Assembly (NCBI RefSeq): GCF_019880305.1
Contig: NZ_CP082301.1
Span: forward strand, 434,001-498,000
Origin: Streptomyces decoyicus
GTDB taxonomy: Bacteria; Actinomycetota; Actinomycetes; Streptomycetales; Streptomycetaceae
DNA: 64,000 nt
Direction: 5' to 3'
Shown: positions 52,102 to 61,068 of the stretch, piece by piece
Numbering within the stretch: position 1 is the stretch's first letter
How the letters are laid out: the number at the start of each line of letters is the position of its first letter
The notes under the pieces: generated by a model
Databases searched by the model: none
The model's input: only the letters and a program-made list of their open reading frames with translations
Told to the model about the DNA's origin: nothing
Position numbers and translations under genes: made by a program

Positions 52102-52308
52102 GGCTGCCGACAGCGAGTGCGACGACACTCATGAAGCATTCCTCACGCATTCCTCAAGCTCGCGTGCCCGCTGATCTGCCGGCGTCGCCTCCCGCCCACG
52201 TTGTCCCAGGAAACTCTTGAAACCCGCGGTGCACGCACGTCGGTGCGGGCGTGCTGGTCGACGGAGGCCAACCCTGCCCTCCCCTCTTCGTTGCGCAGCG
52301 GCTCAAAC

Positions 52309-53245
52309 TCAGTGTCGGCCGGCTGGCTCAGCATGCCCCTGCCACGGTCGGGCGAGCGTGATCAACGCTACCGCTGACAGGAGAGCAAAGCCCAACAGCA
52401 CAAGGGCCGTCGATGTGGCGGTGGTGGGTCCGTCCAGTAAGCCGGGCAGAGGTGCGGCCGCGGCGCCGAGCACGAACTGAGCGCCACCGAGTACGCCGGA
52501 AGCGGCTCCGGGGGCATCGCTACCGACTGCGAGGATGATGGTGGTCGACGCGGGCAGCACTATTCCGAACCCGCATGTCAGCCCGAACAGGCAGGCCCAT
52601 GCGGTGGGAAGCGTGCTGATGCCGATGGCGAGCAGGAACACCAGCGCGATCACGGAGGCGACGGTGGTGAACACGCCGGTGACGAGCAGGGAGTTGAGAC
52701 GTACGCGCCCGGCCAGTCGCCCGAATAGCGCACCGGCCACGACGGTACCGGCGGCATTTGTGGCGAAGACGAGGCTGTAATCGGTGGGTGACAAGCCGTA
52801 GATGTCCTGGAAGACGAAGGGCGAGCCAGTGATGTAGGCGAACAGGGCGGCTAAGCCACCCATGACGAGGAGGCAGCCGATCAGCTCGCGACGTCGGAGC
52901 AATCTGCCCATCGCGGCAAGTAGGGCCGGCAGACCGCCGGTCCGGCGCCGTTCGGCGGGGAGCGATTCGGGAACCCATGCCCAGACTGCGGTCAGCAACC
53001 ACAGTCCGGTCAAGGCCAGAGCCACGAACACCAGACGCCACGAGCCGACGCCGAGGATGAGGCCTCCGACGACCGGCGCCAGCACCGGCGCGGTCATCCC
53101 GATCACGCTCAGCCTGGCGAGCCGGCGGGCTGCGCGGGTGCCCGTGAAACCGGTCGCTGATGACCGGTCGCTGATGACCGCCCGTCCGATGACGAGCCCC
53201 GCACTGCCGGCGACCCCTTGCAGCAGCCGAGCGACGGATCCGGTG
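52309..53245 (-). pseudogene. N-truncated Bcr/CflA-type MFS drug transporter
   Basis: About 310 residues of a 12-helix DHA1 exporter remain, from VARLLQGVAGSAGLVIGRAV (helix four region) through VIGMTAPVLAPVVGGLIL and GSWRLVFVALALTGLWLLTA to the normal C-terminus. The first three helices, about 95 residues, are missing. The frame upstream of 53245 is Arg-rich non-homologous sequence derived from IS5 debris. An insertion-associated deletion probably removed the start. Confidence 0.78.
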
Positions 53246-53329
53246 CCGGACGGTGCCGTCACGGCTCTCGTCGGTCTGAGCGATCGACGCGTAGTACGCC
53301 GCGTACGTCGCGTCCCACGCGGGGGAACC

Positions 53330-53545
53330 GGCCGCGCCGGCGGATCAGCGAGTTGGCGCAGGCCCAGGCGGGGGCGCAGCCGAGCTTGAGAATGCTTCGT
53401 GAATGTCGTCGCGGGTCTCCGGCGGATGCGTAGGCGACCGAACCAGATCTTGGGACGCCCTTCAGCTCCCGGGCGTGGGAGCTGTCGATCACCGTCGGCG
53501 CCAGGTCGAGCCGTCCGGGGGCCCGCATCTCCGGCGACAGCACTT
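53330..53545 (-). pseudogene. IS5-family transposase remnant beside the truncated MFS gene
   Basis: One minus-strand frame reads PGRLDLAPTVIDSSHARELK, the first catalytic Asp motif of IS5-type transposases (VDSSHVRALKG). Shortly after, frames give TRDDIHEAF and LKLGCA, the C-terminal DIHEAFLKLGCALI box. The intervening core is deleted and frameshifted. Confidence 0.7.
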
Positions 53546-54487
53546 TGTGCCCGCAGTGACGGATGAAAGCACCCCGGGCCGCACCTCACTGGAACAAAGC
53601 CGCCAGAAATGTAGCCAGCGGTATACCCACCACATCGGTGGGCATGTCAATGAAACTCTGTCCATTAACGGCGTGCGGGTTCACCATTCAGTACAAGGCG
53701 GCACTGTCATCTGGTCGACCAATTACGGCGATGTCTCCATGTCAAATGGATACAGGTTCACCGGCAAGATATACGCGAACAGCATGTGAGACGACTACAA
53801 CCGCGTCAAGCTACTTGCATTCAATGGAGGAGGTCCCGCCTCGGTTTCCGAGGTGGCGACTCCCCCAAGCTGTGACCCACCAGGCAGCCCATCGTGGCCA
53901 GTCGCCGCGATGGCTAGCGCGAAGACCATGGACTTCCTCACCCCCGCGGCTGCCGAATGTCTACTGATCGGGTGCGGTGCGGACATTTACAGTGACAAGA
54001 TTTACACCTTGGAGCCGACTCGACGAAGCTATCCCCAGTGAATTTGAACGTTATTCTGATTCCGTCCCAGGCGGTAGCCTGAACAGCGGGATTCGCATGT
54101 TCAATAACATCCCGTACCTCCATGAACCCATAGACTCGAAAATGGGCACCCGCGTCGTAGCCGTGAATATGGATAAAGGGAAACAGCTGGGGGTGAGGCC
54201 CCCCGAGGGCTCCTCGGGACGACTGACAGCGGCCGGCACGTCGGGTTTCCGTCGGCAGCTACCTGCCCCTCGGGCTCGGCTGGTCGACACCCTGAGCCAC
54301 GGAGGCGACCGGGGCTTGCTCCGGACCTCCAACCCTCAGGCCCTCCGCCTCTCAGGCGGGCAGCGGCAGGCCTGGACACCCCTCCCCGACATCAGGGACA
54401 TCGGGTGAATTTACCTCTTGTCCGATATTGGGCGGTTGCGTGTATCGTCCTCAGAGGCAGTTCCCGCACGTGATGGAACGGGGAGAC
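53546..54487. other. AT-richer region without an assignable gene
   Basis: From about 53590 to 54180 the base composition is visibly lower in GC than elsewhere. Plus-strand frames contain protein-like pieces (NGVRVHHSVQGGTVIWSTNY then GDVSMSNGYRFTGKIYANSM; IRMFNNIPYLHEPIDSKMGT then RVVAVNMDKGKQLG), but each is interrupted by stops and none has a start with a ribosome site. It may be decayed foreign DNA. The rest to 54487 is the promoter region of the next small gene. Confidence 0.4.
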
Positions 54488-54721
54488 ATGATGAAGAAGA
54501 TCATCGCGATAGTGTTCGCCACCGCACTGTTCGGCGCCGGAGGCGCCGGCATCGCTTCCGCGGCCCCCGCGTCGCCGGGGCCTCCACCGGGCCGTGACAC
54601 CGTCACCACGACGTTCCACTGCCCCGCCCCGCGCGGCACCTTCACGATCACGGCGGACCCCTGGGTCATGGGCCAGTACGAGTGGTATTACGGCGAGCAC
54701 GGCTGCACGTACTCCTCGTAG
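54488..54721 (+). CDS. Small secreted protein
   Basis: A 77-residue exported protein. ATG 54488 (or 54491) follows GGGGAG. The signal peptide is MMKKIIAIVFATALFGAGGA with cleavage near ASA-AP. The mature part is about 50 residues with two cysteines (FHCPAPRG and HGCTYSS), probably one disulfide, and a WYYGEHG aromatic patch. No family was recognised; small disulfide proteins of this kind are common in streptomycetes. Confidence 0.65.
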   Translation: MMKKIIAIVFATALFGAGGAGIASAAPASPGPPPGRDTVTTTFHCPAPRGTFTITADPWVMGQYEWYYGEHGCTYSS

Positions 54722-54895
54722 TCACCTTCGTCGCAGTCACCTTCGGCGTAGCCATCCTGCTCGTAGTCACCGATATCCCGCGGTCACGCTCACTCCCTCG
54801 TCACGGTCATCTGCTCGCCGAGGCCCCTGTGGCCACCGGGCCCGGCCCGGCCAGTAGAGTCCTGCCTGGCACGGAGGGGGAGGGGGACCTGCGCG

Positions 54896-55596
54896 ATGAC
54901 GGACATCCACGCGGTGGTGGCGCGGTTGCGCCAACTGCCGGACGTCTCCGGTGGGTTGGTGGAGTTGGAGCCCGGGATCGACGACGCCCGGATGGACTCC
55001 TGGCCGGTTCCGGTGCCGGAAGAGATCCGCGTGCTGTTCCGCTCCGTCGGCGGCATCCGGATCACCGTGTGCCGTTCCGTGGTGAACGGACATACCTCGG
55101 CCGAGCACGTCGACTTCACCGAATCCTTCAACAACGGTGAGTACCTCGGGCACGACGTCAGCTGGTACCTGGAGCACGCCGGTGGTCCGGGCAGCCACTG
55201 GTTCGTCCACCTGGACCACGGCGACGGACACTTCTATGTCGACGTCGACCGGGAGACCGGTGCCTGGGGCCCGGTCTTCCAGTTCTGGGACGCCACCGAC
55301 ACCCGCCGGCTGGCACTCTCGCTGCCCATGCCTTCGGGATGGCGTTCACCGACCGGTGGTGCGAGCCGGCAGGGGATCCGGTACCGGTTGCGCCCGTCCG
55401 TGCGACCGACGCCAGGTCGGCCGACGACCCGGTGCTGCGAGAGGCGGCGGCCGGACTGCCGGACGACGCATTCCTCGCGGATCTGCGGCCGGTCGCCGGA
55501 GTTGCCGAGGTGCTGTTCGACCTCCCGGTGAGTTGCCGCTACGCACGGCGGCACGGCGGGGCCGTCCTGACCGCGGTGCAGTGGGACGGCGAATAG
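54896..55596 (+). pseudogene. SMI1/KNR4-like protein interrupted near 55330
   Basis: The first frame encodes IHAVVARLRQLPDVSGGLVE, VPEEIRVLFRSVGGI, FTESFNNGEYLGHDVSWYLE and VFQFWDATDTRRLALSLP, typical of the SMI1/KNR4 superfamily. It then turns to unrelated Arg-rich residues. Another frame picks up AHAFGMAFTDRWCEPAGDPV and continues in coding-like sequence to 55596. A small deletion of non-triplet length around 55325-55340 best explains this. Two overlapping genes are the alternative, as ATG 55339 could start the second part. Confidence 0.6.
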
Positions 55597-56323
55597 GCCC
55601 GAACAACCCTCCAGGTCAACCCGGTTAGCGCGCTGAGAGCGCGCGGATCGTTGACTCCGCAGCTGCCAGGTCGACCGCGTCGCTTCCACCGGGGCGGCGA
55701 GGTCACCGCAAACGGGAGAAGCGGACCCGGACACTCCCGGGCGTTTTCCGGCCATTGGTCGACGCAACTGTCCCGAATGGTCATGAATACGGTAGGAAGG
55801 TGCCGGTCCGCGGAACTTCCCCAACCGGTACCGGAGGAAGTGCATGAAGGGCATGGACGGTACGTGCACGACGCTCAGTCGGCCGCAGCGGCAGCACGGC
55901 CGGGCAGTGCCCCACCGCAATGCCGGTTACCGGAACCGCCGTCCGCGCCGCGTCGGCCCGGGTACACGGCACACTCGCGGCCTGTTGGCGCACCGAGACA
56001 GGGCGCCCCGCCCGACCGGCGGGCCTACCTGAACCGTCCGTTCGCGGACGGATGCGAATCGTCCGGATGCCCAGGGCGCCTTCCCCCTGACCTCCCGCAC
56101 TGATTCCTTGAAAGCTCCCGCACGCCATGCCACGCCTCTCCCATCCACGCCCCTCCACGTCACGTCACGGGACGGGACGGGACGGGACGGGACGGAAGCC
56201 TATGGAAGGCCATGGGACGTCGAGTTCACGGCTCATTCCAGTACTGACGGGGGCGTTCCAGTTGCTGACGGGGGTCGTTCCAGTGCTGACGGGGTCATTC
56301 CACTGTTCTCGGAAACGGAGACC
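55597..56323. other. Spacer with possible small frame and short tandem repeats
   Basis: A 62-codon frame starts at ATG 55844 after a good GGAGGAAG site (MKGMDGTCTTLSRPQ...) but becomes Arg/Pro-rich and matches nothing. GGGAC is repeated five times near 56165-56190. A ~21-bp unit follows at 56232-56300. No confident gene was found. Confidence 0.4.
56232..56300. repeat. Imperfect 21-bp tandem repeat, three copies, just upstream of a secreted-protein gene
   Basis: TTCCAGTACTGACGGGGGCG, TTCCAGTTGCTGACGGGGGT and TTCCAGTGCTGACGGGGTCA follow in tandem, and a partial TTCCACTG ends the array 24 bases before the next start codon. The repeats could be protein-binding sites in the leader or promoter. 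Confidence 0.75.
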
Positions 56324-57457
56324 ATGATGCGAAGACATATCCGTACCGCGGTGGCGGTTGTCGCGACCTCGTTCCTCACACCCCTGCTGACGGCGAGCCC
56401 GGCACCGGCCTCACCGGCCCGGCCCGCCGACGGCGTCCGTACGCCCGCGGACTGCCGGCCCGCCCTCCAGGTCCTGGCCTCCCTGCCCGGTTCAGGAGGC
56501 AGCCAGGTCAAGGGACTCGGGACGAGCGCCCTGGCGGTGGGGTCATCGCACGAGCTGCCCGTGTACTGGACCGGTACACGGGTACACCGCGTACCGCTGC
56601 CCGCCGGGTTCACCGGCGGTGAGGTCGCGGCCGTCAACGCGAAGGGGCTGATGGTCGGATCTCTGCACGGCCCGGGCCGTACCGCGGCCTTCAGCTTCCG
56701 CGCGGGGGCCCGCACAGTGACCCTGCTGCCGGAAGGGGCGCACGCGGCGGACGTCAACGACCGGGGTCTGATCGTCGGCGACGGGGGCAAGGGCGGCGCC
56801 CTCACCGGTCTCGAATGGGACGGCGCCCGGATCCACCGCCGGCTCGCGCCGCCGGCCGGATACTCGCTCACGTCGGTGACCGCCATCAACAACGCAGGCC
56901 AGATCGCCGGTTCCGGCGAGTCCGTCAAGGACGAGGAGTCGTGGTCGGCGGGTCTCTTCTGGTCCGCCCGGAGCAGCGACGCGGCCGTACCGCTCCAGCG
57001 GTTCTGGCCCGCGGGAGTCCCCTACGACTACTGGTACCCGCGGGACATCGACCGCGCCGGACGGATCGTGGGCACCCACGACTTCACACGGCTGGACACC
57101 CGGACCCCCACTCAGTGGCTCCCCCCGTACACGACCGAGAGCGAACCGGGACTGCTCGGGGAGCGCACCAGCGGCACCTTCGAGGCCATCAGCCCCACCA
57201 CCAACGTAAGTGTGGGCACCGCTCTGGACAGCAACATGGTCGGACCGTTCCCGCCGGAGACGGCGCCCCCGGCACAGGCCCAGATATGGCCGGGTACGGG
57301 CCCCCTGCTGGCACTGCCCCGGCTCTCCCCGAAGGGCGCCTCCGAGGCGTACGCCGTCAGCGACGACCAACGTGTCGGCGGCTCCGCGGTCGACGCCGCA
57401 TCGACCCCCCGTGCCGTCATCTGGACCTGTGCCCTGCGGCAGGCGTACCGGCCCTGA
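56324..57457 (+). CDS. Secreted protein with HAF-like beta-propeller repeats
   Basis: A 377-residue exported protein. The signal peptide MMRRHIRTAVAVVATSFLTP ends near ASPA. The body has repeated short units of the type VAAVNAKGLMVGSLHGPG, AADVNDRGLIVGDGGKGG, VTAINNAGQIAGSGES and PRDIDRAGRIVGTHDF (xxxINxxGxIVG), as in HAF-repeat extracellular proteins, which probably form a beta-propeller. Function is unknown; a wall or matrix role is possible. Confidence 0.78.
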   Translation: MMRRHIRTAVAVVATSFLTPLLTASPAPASPARPADGVRTPADCRPALQVLASLPGSGGSQVKGLGTSALAVGSSHELPVYWTGTRVHRVPLPAGFTGGEVAAVNAKGLMVGSLHGPGRTAAFSFRAGARTVTLLPEGAHAADVNDRGLIVGDGGKGGALTGLEWDGARIHRRLAPPAGYSLTSVTAINNAGQIAGSGESVKDEESWSAGLFWSARSSDAAVPLQRFWPAGVPYDYWYPRDIDRAGRIVGTHDFTRLDTRTPTQWLPPYTTESEPGLLGERTSGTFEAISPTTNVSVGTALDSNMVGPFPPETAPPAQAQIWPGTGPLLALPRLSPKGASEAYAVSDDQRVGGSAVDAASTPRAVIWTCALRQAYRP

Positions 57458-57532
57458 CTCCCGATGCCGGTATGCCCCCTCCGGTGCCGTACGTGACAGC
57501 CGGGAGCATCCCGGCGGATGGTCCCGAACCCC

Positions 57533-58006
57533 CTACTCGAAGGCCTTCAGGGTGTCCTCCCCCTGGGTCCAGAGGACACCGAGCCTCTGGCGCGTCAGGA
57601 GCCAGCCGTTCGGACCCCGGCTGAATTCCCAGTCATAGGGGCCGCCCATCGAGTAGGGGGAGGCGGCCTTCCCGGCTTCGGTGACAGCGACGAACCACAT
57701 GTAGCCGATGCCGGTTGCCCGGTCACCCGCTACGTCGAAGTGCATGTTCAGGATGTGATGCTGCATGCTCGGGTAGGCCGATTCCGCTGCTTCCACCGTC
57801 GCGCGGATCGCGTCCTTGCCATAGATCTTGTCCCATGGCCCGAACTCCAGCACCGCATCGTCGGCCCAGCATTCGATCCAGGTCTGCCAGTCCTTCTGGT
57901 CCAGTGACCGCCACCCCTGGATCATGAGGGCACGCAGGGCTTCCTTGTCCTCCAGGTCCCGCAGTCGTCGCACGAGGCTGTCGTAGTCGGCGGTAGTGGG
58001 CGGCAT
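57533..58006 (-). CDS. SnoaL-like/NTF2-fold protein paired with an SDR
   Basis: A 157-residue protein after AAAGGAG. LVRRLRDLEDKEALRALMIQ, then DWQTWIECWADDAVLEFGPW, IYGKDAIRATVEAAE and MQHHILNMHFDVAGDRATGI follow the SnoaL_4/ring-hydroxylating-beta-like pattern. An aromatic C-terminus carries WEFSRGPNGWLLTRQRLGVL. It lies 26 bases downstream of an SDR gene on the same strand, so the two are probably co-transcribed and may act on the same small cyclic substrate. Confidence 0.85.
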   Translation of the reverse strand: MPPTTADYDSLVRRLRDLEDKEALRALMIQGWRSLDQKDWQTWIECWADDAVLEFGPWDKIYGKDAIRATVEAAESAYPSMQHHILNMHFDVAGDRATGIGYMWFVAVTEAGKAASPYSMGGPYDWEFSRGPNGWLLTRQRLGVLWTQGEDTLKAFE

Positions 58007-58032
58007 GGCTGCTCCTTTCCTTCCGGGGTGGG

Positions 58033-58767
58033 TCACTGGGCGCTTGCGGTGGGACGGACGACGATTTCGTTCACGTCGACCTGCGACGGCTGTGAAACGG
58101 CGTAGGCGATGGCCTCCGCGATGGCTGCGGCGGGCAGTGCCACGGCGCGGTAGGTCTTCATCGCCTCCCTGGCCGCAGGGTCGGAGATGCTGTCCGCGAG
58201 TTCGGACTCGGTCACGCCGGGAGAAACGAGGGTGACCCGGATGTCCCCGGCGGACTCCTGGCGCAGTCCTTCGGAGATCGCACGGACGGCGAATTTGGTG
58301 GCGCAATAGACGGCGGCGGTGGGCGAGACCTCGTACGCGCCGACGGAGGCGATGTTCACGAAGTGCCCGCCGCCCTGTGCGCGCATCACGGGCAGGGCGG
58401 CGGCGATGCCGTGCAGGACTCCCCGCACGTTCACGTCGATCATGCGGTCCCACTCGTCGGTCTTGAGCGCTCCCAGCGGGGAAAGGGGCATCAGACCGGC
58501 GTTGTTCACGAGGGCGTCGATCCGGCCGTACTCGCACACCGCCGCATCGATGAACGCCTGCATGTCTGCCGCGTCGGTGACATCCAGCTTTCCGAAGGCA
58601 GCGGTGTCGCCCTCCTCCGTGATCTCTTCGACCAGTCGCTCCAGTCGGGCGGTGCGGCGCGCGCCGAGAAAGACCCGGTGCCCGTCCGCCGCCAGTCGGC
58701 GTGCGGTCGCCTCACCGATACCGCTGCTCGCACCGGTGATCGCTACAACCTTGGCGATCCGTGCCAT
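58033..58767 (-). CDS. Classical SDR oxidoreductase
   Basis: A 244-residue short-chain dehydrogenase with AAGGAGG upstream. It has TGASSGIG, the basic cofactor segment FLGARRTARL (favouring NADP), NNAG, the catalytic Ser in VNIASVGAYE and YCATK. The DVNEIVVRPT C-terminus places it in the YdfG-like clade. It leads a two-gene operon with the SnoaL-like protein. Confidence 0.92.
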   Translation of the reverse strand: MARIAKVVAITGASSGIGEATARRLAADGHRVFLGARRTARLERLVEEITEEGDTAAFGKLDVTDAADMQAFIDAAVCEYGRIDALVNNAGLMPLSPLGALKTDEWDRMIDVNVRGVLHGIAAALPVMRAQGGGHFVNIASVGAYEVSPTAAVYCATKFAVRAISEGLRQESAGDIRVTLVSPGVTESELADSISDPAAREAMKTYRAVALPAAAIAEAIAYAVSQPSQVDVNEIVVRPTASAQ

Positions 58768-59532
58768 GGCTTTCCTCCTTGAAGAGAACGAAGTGCCGGC
58801 CCGTGGTGGAACACACCGTCACGTGCCTCTCAGCTCTCCGGAGTCTGGGCGGCAGCGGAAGAACCGGCCAGGCAGGGCTGTTCCTGGGTACGGCGCACAC
58901 AGGAACACGAAACGAGCACCGGCCAGCCGCCCGCCCGCCTGTGGCAAGGCCGCGAGCACAGCCCCACGCCCACAGATCCACGATGCGCGCAGCGGCGCCC
59001 TGCGCCTGCACCACGCGGCGCATGTCCCTCGGTCTCGCTACCAGCTGGCGCGGCAAGCGTCCAGTGGTGGAGTTGTCCGCCCTGTCGAGTGAGCCAGGTG
59101 CCGTGCCGATCGGGGTCCTCTCCTCGCTGACCCCGGCAGCGACCCGCTCACCTCCCCCATCGCCGTTCCCCCGCGGATACCCAAATTGTCGCTATGCGGA
59201 TCGATCCACCAGGTCGACCAGCTGTACCAGGCGCTCCAGCACGACAGGACAAGCGTGGCTCCATCGGGCTGCCAATGCTGGGTCACGCCGGATGCGACGG
59301 AGGCCACCTGTCGGCGTGCATGAATCGCTCATGACCGCGATCGTCGCACCTCCCCCGCGTCGGAGACTCTTGGTGGGCGTCTGATGGATCACCTGGTCCT
59401 GAGGAGGTTTGCTGCGATGTACGGGGCCCGGCTTGGTAGCTGGGGCGGTCCTGTCGAAGCCCGGTGGTCGTCCGCCGTGGCGCCCGCGTTGCCTGGAACA
59501 TCCCGCGCCGACCGGTTGTAGCCTCAGCCCTT
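58768..59532. other. Gene-poor spacer with transposase debris
   Basis: Apart from the GGRPPGFD-containing scrap near 59430-59475 no gene is recognised in these 765 bases. The promoters of the SDR and GNAT genes lie at its two ends. Confidence 0.4.
59430..59475 (-). pseudogene. Short IS5-family transposase scrap
   Basis: The minus strand encodes RGRHGGRPPGFDR, the same motif found in the remnant near 49720. After it the frame runs into unrelated sequence (TAPATKPGPVHRSK). Only this motif is recognisable. Confidence 0.45.
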
Positions 59533-60030
59533 ATGAGTTGGCTGCCTGAAGACTTCGTCCACCCCGTCCACGTGCCCGTGCCCCACACCGCGCTCCACCT
59601 GCGGCCGATCCGGGAGGCGGACACCGCGCTCGACTACCCCGCCGTGATGGGCTCCCGAGAACGCTTGTGGGAGCTCTTCGGCCCGGCCTGGGCTTGGCCC
59701 AAGGAGACGATGACCTACGAAGAGGACCGCATCGACTTGCTGCGGCACGAGAAAGAGATAGCCGCGCACCAGTCGTTCAACTACGCGCTGCTGGACGAGG
59801 AGGAGACGGCGCTCCTCGGCTGCGTCTACATCGACCCGCCCGAGCGCACCGGCTCCGACGGAGAAGTCTCGTGGTGGGTGGTGGACGACCTGGCCGGCGG
59901 CGAGGTGGAGCGTGCGCTCGACACGCTGGTCCCGCAGTGGATCGCCGCCGACTGGCCCTTCCAGCAGCCCCGTTATCTGGGCCGCGACATCAGCTGGCGG
60001 GACTGGCTCGCGCTGCCGCGCGCCTCGTGA
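59533..60030 (+). CDS. GNAT-like N-acetyltransferase
   Basis: A 165-residue protein starting MSWLPEDFVHPVHVPVPHTA. The pattern LHLRPIREADTALDYPAVMG, then FNYALLDEEETALLGCVYID (beta-4) and VSWWVVDDLAGGEVERALDT follows the GNAT fold. The pyrophosphate loop is divergent and lacks a clear QxxGxG/A, so it could be a non-catalytic relative. It is transcribed alone; no antibiotic or peptide substrate is suggested by context. Confidence 0.65.
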   Translation: MSWLPEDFVHPVHVPVPHTALHLRPIREADTALDYPAVMGSRERLWELFGPAWAWPKETMTYEEDRIDLLRHEKEIAAHQSFNYALLDEEETALLGCVYIDPPERTGSDGEVSWWVVDDLAGGEVERALDTLVPQWIAADWPFQQPRYLGRDISWRDWLALPRAS

Positions 60031-60299
60031 CACGTGGGAGGGGGTGCCTGGATCGTGTCGTTGAGGGGCGCCTCATCGTTGCCTGAATGACGTGCCGTTG
60101 ACGGACGCCATGCCCAGTGGGCGTGCAGCGAGCCGTTGCTCCCTGACCGGTCGCCGTGTCGCGGCGACCGGTGGAGCGAGCAGTCTTCCTCTGGACCAAG
60201 TGACCCGGCAGTCAGGGCCCAGGAGGAAGTTCACCGCTGCCGGGGACTGCTGGTCGCTGGCCGAGCTGCATGCCTGGGCAGTCCGCTGCTCGCGTCCAG

Positions 60300-60431
60300 A
60301 TGGACACGGATTCTGCGTGGCGGCTGTGCACCCGCGGCATCACACCGGCCACCGCGCTCGCCCGCGCCCACATCGACGGCGAACGGCAACTGGCCGAAGC
60401 CGCCTGCCAGATCGTGTCCATCGTCTATTGA
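60300..60431 (+). pseudogene. C-terminal remnant of a maleylpyruvate-isomerase-family protein
   Basis: A 43-residue frame MDTDSAWRLCTRGITPATAL, ARAHIDGERQLAEAACQIVS then IVY ends at TGA. The WRLxTRGxTPxxAxARxxxxGD...VSI pattern is the end of mycothiol-dependent isomerase/DinB-type proteins. The remainder of the gene is missing. It is the complementary end of the kind of gene whose N-terminal part lies decayed near 13450. Confidence 0.5.
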
Positions 60432-60950
60432 AACCCGGCGCCCTACCCAGCCCGGCCTCCGCGTCAGGCGGACGCACTCACCGCCACAACCGGATTCCAG
60501 CGACGGTCACGTTCCGCCGTCGCCTTCCGGTGGCTTAGCCCCCACCCCCTGAGGGCGGCCATCTTCGAGCCCGCCGGTGTGGGTGCAGCGGCGCCAGGAC
60601 TCACTCTCGGCCAGGTGGCGAGATCCCCTCGCTGCCGCGCCTGTGATCATCTTCACTCGGTGTGGCGCTTAAGAGATGTTTTCTTTACATCCGCAACAAG
60701 TGTTCCCTTTGCGGCACTCGCCGCGCCGATTCTCCTGCGGGCATTACAGAAGGGCGGAGATCGTCCTTCCAACCAGGCGCTGGGAGGGGTTTGTTACGCC
60801 CGTCTGCCGCCACACCGTCAGGTCCGGCCCGCGCGCAGCCCGGACGACGCTCCCCCATCCAAGATCCACAAGTGATCGGTTGGCGATACGTTCACACCAC
60901 CGAGCGTTCAGCTCGTCCGCGGCTACGAGCAGCGCGGCCACTTCTATCCC

Positions 60951-60983
60951 GTTCGCGTCGTGTTCGCGTCGTGTTCGCGTCTT
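60951..60983. repeat. 11-bp tandem repeat, three copies
   Basis: GTTCGCGTCGT occurs twice and then GTTCGCGTCTT, about 85 bases upstream of the dioxygenase start. Confidence 0.8.
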
Positions 60984-61068
60984 GCTGGATCCGTTTCCTT
61001 GTCCAGCCGCCTGTGAACACCCCGCGAGTGCACGCCTAGCGCATGTACACCGCAGGAGAGGATGAATC

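Larger units (their letters stand above)
60031..61068. other. Gene-poor kilobase before the dioxygenase gene
   Basis: It holds the remnant at 60300-60431 and an 11-bp repeat at 60951-60983, but no intact gene was recognised. From 60655 to 60740 there is an AT-richer patch (AAGAGATGTTTTCTTTACATC). The promoter of the dioxygenase gene should lie in the 3' part. Confidence 0.4.

Noticed and set aside
60136..60552. Arg/Ser/Pro-rich frame of 138 codons
   Set aside because: Overlaps the better supported isomerase remnant in another frame and has no coding features.
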